From assembly GCA_050013615.1 (NCBI GenBank), contig JBEKEX010000009.1:1-30571 (forward strand): a stretch of DNA of 30,571 nt. Direction: 5' to 3'. The stretch is from JBEKEX01 sp050013615. Lineage in GTDB: Bacteria > Chloroflexota > Anaerolineae > Anaerolineales > Anaerolineaceae. Of this stretch, positions 22,920-30,571 are shown in pieces. The notes below the pieces were generated by a model that saw only the letters and a program-made list of their open reading frames with translations, ran no database searches and was not told the origin of the DNA. A program made the position numbers and the translations under genes. The number at the start of each line of letters is the position of its first letter. Position 1 is the first letter of the stretch.

Positions 22920-24155
22920 ATGAAACCCTTAAATGAATTGATCCGACAAAGTATCGAACTGCGCCGCCAAGGGAAAGCCCAAATCACCTTGCTGGGCGCC
23001 TGCCCCAACTCAGAAGCCGTGCTCGAAGCAGCCGTCAAGGCTGCGGCCGAAAACCGCTGCCCCATGCTGCTGGCTGCCACGCTCAACCAGGTGGACCGCG
23101 ATGGCGGCTACACCGGTTGGACGCCTAAAGCCTTCGTGGAGCAGACCCGGGTGTTTTGCAAAAAATATCATTGGGACGGGCTCATCTATCCCTGCCTGGA
23201 CCACGGCGGCTTGTGGTTAAAGGATCTGCACACGCTCAAACACTACACGCTTGAACAGACCATGAATGAGCTAAAGCTCAGTTTGACGGCATTCCTGGAA
23301 GCCGGCTATCAACTCCTGCACATCGACCCAACCGTGGACCGCACACTGTCCGTCGGGGCATCCCCTGCTGTTGAGACCATCGTCGCGCGCACGGTAGAAC
23401 TCATCGCCCACGCCGAAAGCGAACGCAAGCGTCTGGGGCTGCCACCCATATCCTACGAAGTGGGCTCTGAGGAAGTGCACGGCGGCCTGGTGGACATGGG
23501 CACCTTCAATCGCTATTTAAAAGACCTGAAATCATCCCTGGCGGCCCATGGATTGGAATATGTCTGGCCGTGCTTCATCGTCGCCCAGGTGGGCACCAAC
23601 CTGCACACCACCTTCTTCGATGCCAAGGCTGCCCGCCAGTTGTTCGAAATCGTCTCGCCGTTGGGGTCGCTCATCAAAGGGCATTACACCGATTTCGTCG
23701 ATAACCCACGCGAATATCCCATCAACGGCATGGGTGGCGCCAACGTAGGCCCGGAGTTCACCGCTGTGGAATATCAGGCGCTCGAAGGGTTAGAAGCCAA
23801 GGAAGCCGCCTTGCACACTGCCCGTCCCACAATGGAGCCCTCGCACTTCATGCAAACCCTGGAAGCTGCCGTCGTCACCTCGGGGCGTTGGAAGAAATGG
23901 CTCCAACCGGATGAAATGGGCAAATCGTTCGATCAATTAGCACCGGAACGGCGTTCCTGGCTGGCTCAGACCGGGGCACGTTATATCTGGACGGAGCCTT
24001 CTGTTGTCGCGGCCCGTAAAAAGTTATATACCAACCTTGCCGGAGTGATGGATGACCCGCATGGTTATGTAGTCGAGCGCATCGGCATTTCCATCGAGAA
24101 ATACATCAACGCTTTTAACTTGTTCGATTCTCTGGAACTATTCGAGACAGATTAA
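22920..24155 (+). CDS. gatZ: GatZ/KbaZ-family protein (tagatose-bisphosphate aldolase accessory subunit)
   Basis: The 411-residue protein resembles the class II tagatose-1,6-bisphosphate aldolase accessory subunits GatZ/KbaZ (about 420 residues): LLGACPNSEAVLEAAVKAA, DGLIYPCLDHGG, LLHIDPTVDRTL, ISYEVGSEEVHGGL, HTARPTMEPSHFMQTLE and the final helix region YINAFNLFDSLELFE. In E. coli these proteins are needed for full activity and stability of the catalytic subunit GatY/KbaY. No GatY-type gene is present in the window; instead the operon has a LacD aldolase. The protein may have an independent catalytic or stabilising role. It is the last gene of the operon and ends 16 bases from the convergent lipoprotein gene. 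Confidence 0.85.
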   Translation: MKPLNELIRQSIELRRQGKAQITLLGACPNSEAVLEAAVKAAAENRCPMLLAATLNQVDRDGGYTGWTPKAFVEQTRVFCKKYHWDGLIYPCLDHGGLWLKDLHTLKHYTLEQTMNELKLSLTAFLEAGYQLLHIDPTVDRTLSVGASPAVETIVARTVELIAHAESERKRLGLPPISYEVGSEEVHGGLVDMGTFNRYLKDLKSSLAAHGLEYVWPCFIVAQVGTNLHTTFFDAKAARQLFEIVSPLGSLIKGHYTDFVDNPREYPINGMGGANVGPEFTAVEYQALEGLEAKEAALHTARPTMEPSHFMQTLEAAVVTSGRWKKWLQPDEMGKSFDQLAPERRSWLAQTGARYIWTEPSVVAARKKLYTNLAGVMDDPHGYVVERIGISIEKYINAFNLFDSLELFETD

Positions 24156-24171
24156 CACCAGGTTACAAAAA

Positions 24172-25242
24172 TTATGGATTCAGGACGATTGTCTCGCTGG
24201 TTAAAGCCATGATCCCCGGCAGACGGCCGTCGCTATTTTGATGGATGTTCAAGCGCACTGGCGTGGCCGTGCTGACCGAGTAGGGAATATCTACCGCAAA
24301 CGGGGTGTGGCTGAGATCGCCCGATGGTGGTTGCACTGTGACCGTGGCTGACCCAACCACCGTGCCCTGCTCATCCGTCAATTCGATCACCAGCGGTGTC
24401 GCGTTCACCGGATCGGCCAACCCCACCAAATGCAACACACCGCCGGAAACCTTTGCATCAGCTTTCGGCTGTCGAATAAGATAGGGTTCGCGCTCTGCAG
24501 CACCCGCGGTGGTCGCATCTTCCCCCATTTGAATCAAGATCAAGTCCACTGCCCTGACTGCCTGAAGGCGGCCGAACGCATCGTGTGTGCTTATGGCCAT
24601 GCGGGCCGATTCAGCTGCACCATCAATCTGGAAGGGGATTTGCTGGCTGAAATATATCCGCGTTCCTGCATTACTATAATAATTCAGCGTTTTTTGAAAA
24701 AGGAACTGGCCGTTCTCATCAATCAAATCGATCTGGATCTTCGCATCATCACCAAGGATCGCCCCGGCTTCCATGTAAAAGGGTGACGTAACTTTCGACA
24801 ACGGCCCCGGTTGGTCGATGCTGATATCGGCGTAAGGCGGCGTTGGGGTGAGCGTGATGGTCGGCGTTTTGGTCGGACGCCGGGTGGCTGTTGGCGGGTG
24901 GGTTGCGGTCACATAGCGTATGCGGGTAGGTGTGGGGGTGTTTGTCGCTGAGGGCTGGCTGGTGGAAGTAGGTGTGATCGTGGCTGTGTCCGGTTCGGTC
25001 GGTGTCGAAAGATCCACGATCTCGACCGCTGCGGTATCCAGCGACATTGGAGAAGGAGTCACTGAAGTTGTTGGGGCAGGAATGCGAGAATCCACCTCTT
25101 CCGGTGTAGATGTTATCGTGCTTTCAGAGGGAACGAGCGTTGCAACCGAAACGCCTTGCCGGCCACAAGCCGACAAGGTCGACAATAAGCAGATAAATCC
25201 GACTAACACGACCGGTAAGAAAAAACACCAATTATGCTTCAT
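24172..25242 (-). CDS. Thr/Pro-rich lipoprotein of unknown function
   Basis: A lipoprotein signal peptide ends in LSAC (Cys26). About 100 residues rich in Thr, Pro and Ser follow (SPTPT-like linker), then a globular part of about 220 residues with two beta-rich, Ig-like sections (DISIDQPGPLSKVTSPFYMEAG and PYLIRQPKADAKVSGGVLHLVG). The second resembles sandwich domains found in Gram-positive and Chloroflexota surface proteins, but I cannot name the family. The ATG overlaps the stop of the response regulator gene by four bases, so the two are translationally coupled. The product is probably displayed outside the membrane on a flexible stalk. Confidence 0.75.
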   Translation of the reverse strand: MKHNWCFFLPVVLVGFICLLSTLSACGRQGVSVATLVPSESTITSTPEEVDSRIPAPTTSVTPSPMSLDTAAVEIVDLSTPTEPDTATITPTSTSQPSATNTPTPTRIRYVTATHPPTATRRPTKTPTITLTPTPPYADISIDQPGPLSKVTSPFYMEAGAILGDDAKIQIDLIDENGQFLFQKTLNYYSNAGTRIYFSQQIPFQIDGAAESARMAISTHDAFGRLQAVRAVDLILIQMGEDATTAGAAEREPYLIRQPKADAKVSGGVLHLVGLADPVNATPLVIELTDEQGTVVGSATVTVQPPSGDLSHTPFAVDIPYSVSTATPVRLNIHQNSDGRLPGIMALTSETIVLNP

Positions 25243-25649
25243 GGAACTCTAAGCGTGTCGGATGAAGACTTCGACTTTGGTGCCTTGACGTAAACGGAAA
25301 TGATCTCTTCCAATTCCTCGAAACTCAACGGCTTGCAATAAAAGCCATCAGCACCCACGCGTTTTGCTTCCGCTTGATCACCACAGTTGCGGTCAGCTGA
25401 AAGAAGAATAAGCGGGGTCGAGGCTATCTGCGGATTCTGGCGCACTTCGTGGACAAATTGGATGCCGTCCATCTCAGCCATCTGACGATCGACCACCACG
25501 AGATCGGGTGATTGTTCGACAATGGTGTTCAAGCCATCGGTCGCCGATGAACAACGGAGTGATTCATATCCCAACAACTGGCAAACCTTGTCCATCAGCT
25601 CCAGCATCATTGTATCGTCATCCACGAAAAGAATCCGCACCACGGTCAT
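25239..25649 (-). CDS. Receiver-only response regulator (CheY-like)
   Basis: The 136-residue protein is a single REC domain with the acidic pair Asp10/Asp11, the phosphorylation site Asp54 (VVVDRQMAEMDG), Ser84 (LLSADR) and Lys106 (YCKPLS). There is no output domain, so it must act through protein contact. GGAG touches the annotated ATG directly; the GTG at 25643, six bases after GGAG, is a better-placed start and would remove only two residues. No histidine kinase is visible nearby. It is coupled to the downstream lipoprotein gene. Confidence 0.9.
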   Translation of the reverse strand: MTVVRILFVDDDTMMLELMDKVCQLLGYESLRCSSATDGLNTIVEQSPDLVVVDRQMAEMDGIQFVHEVRQNPQIASTPLILLSADRNCGDQAEAKRVGADGFYCKPLSFEELEEIISVYVKAPKSKSSSDTLRVP

Positions 25650-25727
25650 CTCCTGCCTACATTATTATCCCCCACCCCACCCTGGAAAAGGTGAAGACGG
25701 TAGATGTTTTATCCCATGTTCTTTAAA

Positions 25728-25758
25728 GGCGGCAGCCTCTTATTTTGAAACTGCCGCC
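25728..25758 (-). terminator. Likely terminator of the serA-carboxypeptidase unit
   Basis: On the minus strand GGCGGCAG (25758-25751) pairs with CTGCCGCC (25735-25728) around a 15-base loop, followed by TTTAAAG. It begins 17 bases after the carboxypeptidase stop at 25775. Confidence 0.6.
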
Positions 25759-25774
25759 CTCATGCACTCAATAA

Positions 25775-27280
25775 TTATAACTCGTAAACTTCTCCGTACT
25801 TGGTCTCCAGGTAATGCAGATAGGGTTGTGGGTCGATGATACTTCCGGTCACCCGTTTCACCAATTCCTGGGGTTCGAACTTTGCGCCATGCTGGTGGAC
25901 ATTCGCCCGCAGCCACTCCAGTAGGCCGTTGAACTTTCCCTGGCGGAACTGGGATTCGATATCCGGGATCGCTTTTCGGATCACTTCCCAAAGCTGGGCC
26001 GAGACCAGGTTGCCCAGCGCATAGGTGGGGAAGTAACCGATCATGCCGCCCGACCAATGCACATCCTGTAACACGCCCAGGCGATCATTGGGTGGGGTAA
26101 TGCCCAGATAATCCCTCATCCGGTCGTTCCAGGCAGCCGGCAGATCTTTCACTTGCAGCGAACCCTCGATCAAGGCAATCTCGAGTTCCATGCGCAGCAT
26201 GATGTGCAAGTTGTAGGTGGCTTCATCCGACTCCGTGCGAATGAACGAAGGTTCCACCTTATTAATGGCCTTATAGAAAGTCTTCAGATCCACGTTGCCT
26301 AATTGGCTGGAGAATCGTTTTTGCAGGCTCGGGTAAAAATATTCCCAGAAAGGCAACGACCTGCCGACGATATTCTCCCACATGCGCGACTGTGACTCAT
26401 GCACTGCCATAGAAGCACCGTTGCTCAATGGCGTGCGCGCCAGCCTTGGAGAGATACCCTGTTCATATAAGGCATGGCCTGTTTCATGGATCGTGCTGAA
26501 GATCGCCGAAGCCATTTGAGCCATTTGGAAATGGGTAGTGGTGCGCACATCGCCAATACCAAACGACGTGGTGAACGGATGTACGGAGGTATCCTGACGG
26601 CCCCGTTTCCAATCGAAACCCATCTTCGTGGCGATTTCCACTCCAAATTCTCGCTGCGCTTCAATGGGATAATCTAAATGAAGAAAGTCATCCTTGACCT
26701 GCGGTTTCTTGCCGATGGCTTTCACCAATTCAACCTGCTTGGGCCGCAGTCGGTTGAAAATCGCCTGGACTTCGGCAGTTTTCATACCCGGCTCGAAATC
26801 ATCCAGCAAGGGGTCATACAGGTGATCGTAGGGCTTGAAGAAATCTGAATACTGCCGGCGAAGCTCGACGATCTTTTCAAGGTAAGGCTGGAATATCTTG
26901 AAGTCCGCTTTCTCCTTGGCCTCTTCCCATTTGACCTCGCCAATCGTGGATGCCTCTGCAAACGCGCCCACCCACTCCGTCGTCACTTTGGTGGTTTTTT
27001 TGTAGTCGCGAGTTGCGACCTTGATCAAACGCGCATCGTCCGAATCGGGATCCAATGTCTTGGCATAAGGAGCCAGCTCTTCCAACAATTTTCCCAATTC
27101 ATCCGAAGTCGCTTTGATATGTCCCAGCTTGCCCAAGGTGGCCAGGGAATTTCCACGCGATTCGGCGCCGCCTGGGGGCATATAGACCTGCTGATCCCAA
27201 CCAAGCACTGCTGAGGCCAGGTAAATGTCCATGATCTCTTGCAAGCGCTTCTTCAAATCCTCAAATTTCTCATTCATCAT
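25775..27280 (-). CDS. M32 family metallocarboxypeptidase
   Basis: The 501-residue protein has the length of thermostable carboxypeptidase Taq and its homologues. The zinc site HETGHALYEQG (near residues 264-274) is the HExxH of the family, and ESQSRMWENIVGRS supplies the next conserved Glu region; WNDRMRDYLGI and GYFPTYALGNLVSAQLW are further M32 landmarks. It removes C-terminal residues from peptides in the cytoplasm. GAGG seven bases before the ATG supports the start. The gene follows serA after 32 bases on the same strand, probably in one transcript, although no functional link between the two is known. Confidence 0.92.
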   Translation of the reverse strand: MMNEKFEDLKKRLQEIMDIYLASAVLGWDQQVYMPPGGAESRGNSLATLGKLGHIKATSDELGKLLEELAPYAKTLDPDSDDARLIKVATRDYKKTTKVTTEWVGAFAEASTIGEVKWEEAKEKADFKIFQPYLEKIVELRRQYSDFFKPYDHLYDPLLDDFEPGMKTAEVQAIFNRLRPKQVELVKAIGKKPQVKDDFLHLDYPIEAQREFGVEIATKMGFDWKRGRQDTSVHPFTTSFGIGDVRTTTHFQMAQMASAIFSTIHETGHALYEQGISPRLARTPLSNGASMAVHESQSRMWENIVGRSLPFWEYFYPSLQKRFSSQLGNVDLKTFYKAINKVEPSFIRTESDEATYNLHIMLRMELEIALIEGSLQVKDLPAAWNDRMRDYLGITPPNDRLGVLQDVHWSGGMIGYFPTYALGNLVSAQLWEVIRKAIPDIESQFRQGKFNGLLEWLRANVHQHGAKFEPQELVKRVTGSIIDPQPYLHYLETKYGEVYEL

Positions 27281-27312
27281 TAAAAATCCTCACCTTTTAT
27301 TTGAAAATCAGA

Positions 27313-28254
27313 CTAAGCCACCCGCCAGCGCAGGGACTCGCCTTTCAATGCAGCCGTTACCTCGTTCGAAATATCGACAGCGGCACGTGCCTGGGCCTCC
27401 ACTGTCTCCGCACCGATGTGCGGCGTGCCCACTACCTTGGGGTGGCCTGTCAACAGTGTCTTGCCGGGCGGCTCCGTCGCATACACATCCAACGCGGCAC
27501 CGGCTACTTTGCCTGATTCCAAGGCGGCAACCAGAGCGGCTTCGTCGATGACACCGCCCCGGGCCGCACACACGATGCGCACGCCCTTCTTCATTTTCCC
27601 GAAGGCGGCTTCATTGAGCAAATTCTTGGTGTCCGCCGTCAACGGAATATGCAGCGTAATGAAATCAGATTGCGCCAGGAGCTGGTCCAAGGTGACCGGT
27701 TCGCCGCCGCGCTTCTTTATCTCATCCGCCGGAAGAGCCGGGTCGTAGCCGACGACTTTCATCCCAAAAGCCATAGCACGCTGTGCCACCCCGGCACCGA
27801 TCCTGCCAAAACCGATCACGCCGAGCGTCTTTTGAAACAGCTCGACACCTTTCAAGTCTTTTTTCAGCCAATTACCGTTTTTCAAACCGGCATCGGCACG
27901 CGGAATATCGCGGATGAGTGATAACAACAAGCCTAGGGTCAACTCAGCCACGGCTACCGTGGTCGCCATGGGGGAATTCACCACCGTTACCTTGTGCTCC
28001 TTGGCAGCGGCCAAATCGATATTGTCCACGCCCACGCCCGCCCGTCCAACGACCTTTAGCTTCGATGCGGCAGCAAATACAGCCGGCGTCACTTTCGTTC
28101 GCCCGCGTACGATCAGGGCATCGTATTCGCCTACCACTTGCATCAGTTCTTCAGGAGATATGCCATTACGGTCATCCACTTGAGCCGATTGACGTAAAAT
28201 AGCCTGTCCGTTTTCCTCAAGTCCATCTGTTAGAAGAATTTTCCAAGCGGCCAT
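27313..28254 (-). CDS. serA: D-3-phosphoglycerate dehydrogenase, short form without ACT domain
   Basis: The 313-residue D-2-hydroxyacid dehydrogenase has the substrate-side region LIVRGRTKVT and VVGRAGVGVDNID, the NAD-binding loop GFGRIG (148-153), YDP at the end of the next strand, the catalytic Arg in ARGGVIDE, DVYATEPP and the catalytic His in TPHIGAET. The VGRAGVGVDNID and SPMATTVAVAELT motifs favour 3-phosphoglycerate dehydrogenase, the first step of serine synthesis, over other hydroxyacid dehydrogenases. The regulatory ASB/ACT domains of long SerA forms are missing, so no direct serine feedback is expected. AAGGAG about 8 bases upstream of the ATG supports the start. Confidence 0.88.
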   Translation of the reverse strand: MAAWKILLTDGLEENGQAILRQSAQVDDRNGISPEELMQVVGEYDALIVRGRTKVTPAVFAAASKLKVVGRAGVGVDNIDLAAAKEHKVTVVNSPMATTVAVAELTLGLLLSLIRDIPRADAGLKNGNWLKKDLKGVELFQKTLGVIGFGRIGAGVAQRAMAFGMKVVGYDPALPADEIKKRGGEPVTLDQLLAQSDFITLHIPLTADTKNLLNEAAFGKMKKGVRIVCAARGGVIDEAALVAALESGKVAGAALDVYATEPPGKTLLTGHPKVVGTPHIGAETVEAQARAAVDISNEVTAALKGESLRWRVA

Positions 28255-28301
28255 TCCCTTACTCCTTTTTGGTCAATTTTGAAATTGGTGTCACCCCTAG
28301 A

Positions 28302-28330
28302 CTGTTAAATTTTACCCCAGTTCGTATAAT
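28302..28330 (+). promoter_or_regulatory. Possible promoter of the DUF3109-like gene
   Basis: A perfect TATAAT (28325-28330) lies 17 bases after CTGTTA (28302-28307), about 48 bases before the ATG at 28378. The -35 box is weak. This 123-base gap separates divergent genes and must also hold the serA promoter, which I could not place. Confidence 0.4.
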
Positions 28331-28377
28331 TTACATGAGTTCAAGGTGCTATTTCGCACTATGATAAAATTCGTGCC

Positions 28378-28950
28378 ATGCGATCTATTTCACCCCGCTT
28401 GCTTCGCACAGAGCCTATGCGCCGCTGCACCTTGGACGATTGCCACGGTGCTTGCTGCATGTATGGTGTTTGGGTGGATACACTCGAAATGGAGAACATC
28501 CTGAAACAAGCCGAGCTGATCATTCCGCACATGCCATCCGGTGCCACCGACCCTGCCGGTTGGTTCGACGGCCGTCAGGAAGCCGACAAATTCAGCGCCA
28601 GCCGCCAAGTGGTGCATAGCAGCGTAGTACTGGACGAAATCCAAGATAGCAGTACAGCTTGTATCTTTTTGCGTAAAGACTACAAATGTGCCTTGCAAGT
28701 GGCCGCTGATTCGAATGGCTATCATCCTTGGCACTTCAAACCCTTTTATTGCATCTTGCATCCCCTCGACCTCGATGAGTTGGGCCGGGTCACCTTGGAC
28801 GAGACCCAGATATTGTTGGCCGAAAAAGGTTCCTGCCTGCGCCCGGCTGAACACCCGGTTACATTACTCGAGATCTTTGAGCCAGAATTGCGCTATCACA
28901 TGGGGGAAGAGGCTTATCGTAAAGCCCTGACCTCTGTGACTAAGCGGTGA
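28378..28950 (+). CDS. DUF3109/YkgJ-like cysteine-cluster protein
   Basis: The 190-residue protein has a cysteine cluster near the N-terminus, CTLDDCHGACCMYG, with further cysteines in ACIFLRKDYKCAL, FKPFYCILHP and KGSCLRP. This resembles DUF3109 and CxxCxxCC-type zinc or iron-sulfur proteins, whose function is not established. The pattern of at least seven conserved-looking Cys suggests metal or Fe-S binding. No signal peptide is seen, so it is probably cytoplasmic. No ribosome site precedes the ATG; an internal Met at 28417 is an alternative. It is divergent from serA and ends at a strong terminator. Confidence 0.75.
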   Translation: MRSISPRLLRTEPMRRCTLDDCHGACCMYGVWVDTLEMENILKQAELIIPHMPSGATDPAGWFDGRQEADKFSASRQVVHSSVVLDEIQDSSTACIFLRKDYKCALQVAADSNGYHPWHFKPFYCILHPLDLDELGRVTLDETQILLAEKGSCLRPAEHPVTLLEIFEPELRYHMGEEAYRKALTSVTKR

Positions 28951-28997
28951 AGCCGTTTTACCATTACCAAGCGTCGTCAGGTATACTTTAATGACCA

Positions 28998-29037
28998 ACA
29001 GGCCACGGATTGGATTCATCCAGTGGCCTGTGTGTTT
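28998..29037. terminator. Intrinsic terminator between convergent genes
   Basis: ACAGGCCAC (28998-29006) pairs perfectly with GTGGCCTGT (29023-29031), with an inner GGAT/ATCC stem, followed by GTGTTTT on the plus strand. It terminates the DUF3109-like gene and may also serve the permease gene ending at 29058 from the other side. Confidence 0.8.
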
Positions 29038-29057
29038 TATACTGCCAGTGCTAACCG

Positions 29058-30296
29058 TTATTCGTACCGCAACGCATCCACTGGCTGCAAATTAGCCGCC
29101 CGGTTGGCAGGGTAGATGCCGAAGAACAATCCCACTGCCGTGGAGAACAGTGTTGCCAGTAGAATGGCCTGCAAACTCACCACCGGTATCAGGGCTGTGC
29201 CCAACGAGACGGCTACCTTGCCAACAATAAACCCGATCAACCAACCCAAGGCAATGCCGATGATACCGCCGAACAAGCTAAGTAGTGCCGATTCGGTCAG
29301 GAATTGGACGAGGATATCCCGTTTGCGTGCTCCGATGGCTTTGCGCAACCCGATCTCGCGCGTACGTTCGGTCACCGAGACCAGCATGATATTCATGATA
29401 CCGATCCCACCAACCAACAGTGAAATGGCTGCAATGCCGCCCAGGAACACGGTCAGAACACCGGTGATGCTTTGTGCAGTACTGAGGATGTCCTGCTGCG
29501 AGAGGATGGTGAAATCGTCCTGGCCCACTTTGTCGTGATGGCGCTCGCGTAGGATCTCGGCCACTTCATCGGATGCTGCATTCACCACGTCTGAAGAAGC
29601 AGCCGATAGGTAGATCATGTCCACGCGATAATTGGGCCGGTGGATCAACCGCATTTGAGCTGTGTTCAGCGGCACGTACACCAGGTCATCCTGGTTGCCA
29701 AAAGAACTGCCGCCTCGGGAGGTCAAGACGCCGATCACGCGGAACGGTTGCCCCGCAATGCGGATGGTGTTCCCCACTACACCGACGTGTGAGCCAAACA
29801 GGTTATCCGCCGTTGTCGGACCAATCACCGCCACCGTAGCGCCACCCATCTCCTGGTCACCCGAAATAAAATCGCCTTCAGCCAGGGTCACATTCCGCAC
29901 GGTTGCAAAATCCGGCGTTACCCCCGTCACCTGCACCGTTTCCTGCTCCCCGTTATAGCTTACATCTAGGCCGCCCTGGATAATCGGGGCGACCGCAGCA
30001 ACATCCGGCGCCTGCAGTGGGTCAGCAATGGCCTGTGCATCCAATTGGGTTAGCGGCTCGACACGCTGAACCGTGGTGTTCTGCGTCCTTTGCAGACTGC
30101 CCGAAGTCACAAACAGCAGGTTGGTGCCTATACCATTAATGGAATCACTGATGCTGTTCTGCGCACCGGCGCCGACGGCCAACATGGCTATCACTGCCGC
30201 CACGCCAATCACAATACCCAATATCGTTAGCCCAGCTCGCAATTTATTCGATATCAGGCTTTCCAATGCTTCGATAATAGCCTGTCCGATGTTCAT
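29058..30296 (-). CDS. MacB-type ABC transporter permease
   Basis: The 412-residue protein follows the MacB/FtsX layout. An N-terminal helix (LRAGLTILGIVIGVAAVIAMLAVG) leads into a large extracytoplasmic MacB-PCD domain of about 230 residues (SISDSINGIGTNLLFVTSG...GQPFRVIGVLTSRGG). Three helices follow, with the conserved GGIGIMNIMLVSVTERTREIGLRKAIGARKRDIL loop that couples to the ATPase, ending NLQPVDALRYE. Such transporters move peptides, macrolides or lipoproteins by mechanotransmission, usually with a membrane fusion protein partner that is not in the window. The start overlaps the ATPase stop by four bases (ATGA). Confidence 0.92.
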   Translation of the reverse strand: MNIGQAIIEALESLISNKLRAGLTILGIVIGVAAVIAMLAVGAGAQNSISDSINGIGTNLLFVTSGSLQRTQNTTVQRVEPLTQLDAQAIADPLQAPDVAAVAPIIQGGLDVSYNGEQETVQVTGVTPDFATVRNVTLAEGDFISGDQEMGGATVAVIGPTTADNLFGSHVGVVGNTIRIAGQPFRVIGVLTSRGGSSFGNQDDLVYVPLNTAQMRLIHRPNYRVDMIYLSAASSDVVNAASDEVAEILRERHHDKVGQDDFTILSQQDILSTAQSITGVLTVFLGGIAAISLLVGGIGIMNIMLVSVTERTREIGLRKAIGARKRDILVQFLTESALLSLFGGIIGIALGWLIGFIVGKVAVSLGTALIPVVSLQAILLATLFSTAVGLFFGIYPANRAANLQPVDALRYE

Positions 30297-30571
30297 GCTG
30301 CCTCCAATAGCCCATCCCGTAGCCGCAGCACCCGCCCCGTCTGGCTGGCTATGTTCGGATCGTGCGTCACGATGATGATGGTCGTGCTCTGCTCTTTGTT
30401 CAAATTCAAGATCAAGTTCATGATCTCTTTCCCGGATTTCGAGTCCAGGTTACCTGTTGGTTCATCCGCCATCAGGATGGCCGGATCGTTGATCAGCGCC
30501 CGCGCAACAGCCACTCGTTGCTGCTGGCCCCCCGAAAGTTCCGTCGGCCGGTGGTTTACCCGGTCACCAAG
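30293..30571 (-). CDS. MacB/LolD-type ABC transporter ATPase, C-terminal part (5' end outside window)
   Basis: The frame is open from the window edge to the TGA at 30293, giving the last 92 residues of an ABC ATPase. The signature LSGGQQQRVAVARAL, Walker B ILMADEPTGNLD and the switch histidine VTHDP are present, so the protein is likely functional; Walker A lies outside. The QQQR signature and GNLD D-loop are typical of the MacB/LolD group. It energises the overlapping permease. Confidence 0.93.
   Translation of the reverse strand, partial: LGDRVNHRPTELSGGQQQRVAVARALINDPAILMADEPTGNLDSKSGKEIMNLILNLNKEQSTTIIIVTHDPNIASQTGRVLRLRDGLLEAA

Overview
The window looks like a chromosomal segment of a Gram-negative-staining, mesophilic bacterium, most probably a member of the Chloroflexota (class Anaerolineae or a neighbour). 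This rests on family resemblance only: a GGQPGNTNALKHG-type protein, Thr/Pro-rich lipoproteins and membrane proteins, a large FtsK, a short SerA, an M32 carboxypeptidase and a DeoR-controlled ABC sugar operon. No rRNA, tRNA or CRISPR array was seen.

Left edge (1-2240): the 3' end of a Gfo/Idh/MocA oxidoreductase gene runs into four 20-bp hairpin repeats. Two minus-strand genes follow, a YgiD/DODA-type extradiol dioxygenase and a coiled-coil/zinc-ribbon protein. A second, diverged copy of the oxidoreductase 3' end lies at 2146-2235.

AT-rich accessory region (about 2240-9100): this stretch has clearly lower GC than its flanks. It holds a possible small RNA, an AbiJ-like abortive-infection protein, a single-chain type IIG restriction-modification enzyme, a small membrane PH-domain protein, a winged-helix plus putative PD-(D/E)XK nuclease protein, and a GNTNALKHG protein that appears to carry an in-frame palindromic insertion. 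A displaced copy of the ftsK 3' end lies inside it at 7258-7319, so both flanking conserved genes have a detached duplicate of their own 3' end on the island side.

Housekeeping block (9108-13117, minus strand): an ECF sigma factor with a 4-bp-overlapping membrane anti-sigma factor, then FtsK.

Carbohydrate operon (13329-24155, plus strand): a DeoR-type repressor with a near-leaderless promoter and a tandem-repeat operator candidate, an amidohydrolase, an AgaS-like SIS isomerase/deaminase, an ABC sugar importer (binding lipoprotein and two permeases; no ATPase in the window), a GH4 alpha-galactosidase-like enzyme, a LacD-type class I aldolase, a PfkB sugar kinase and a GatZ/KbaZ-type protein without its GatY partner. 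Together they suggest uptake of a galactoside or amino-galactoside and breakdown through tagatose phosphates to triose phosphates. The enzyme set does not match one textbook pathway exactly.

Right part (24172-30571): a lipoprotein translationally coupled to a receiver-only response regulator, an M32 carboxypeptidase following serA, a DUF3109-like cysteine-cluster protein, and a MacB-type ABC permease with its ATPase cut by the window edge. Intrinsic terminators were found at several gene ends. Assignments come from reading motifs by eye; no database search was possible.
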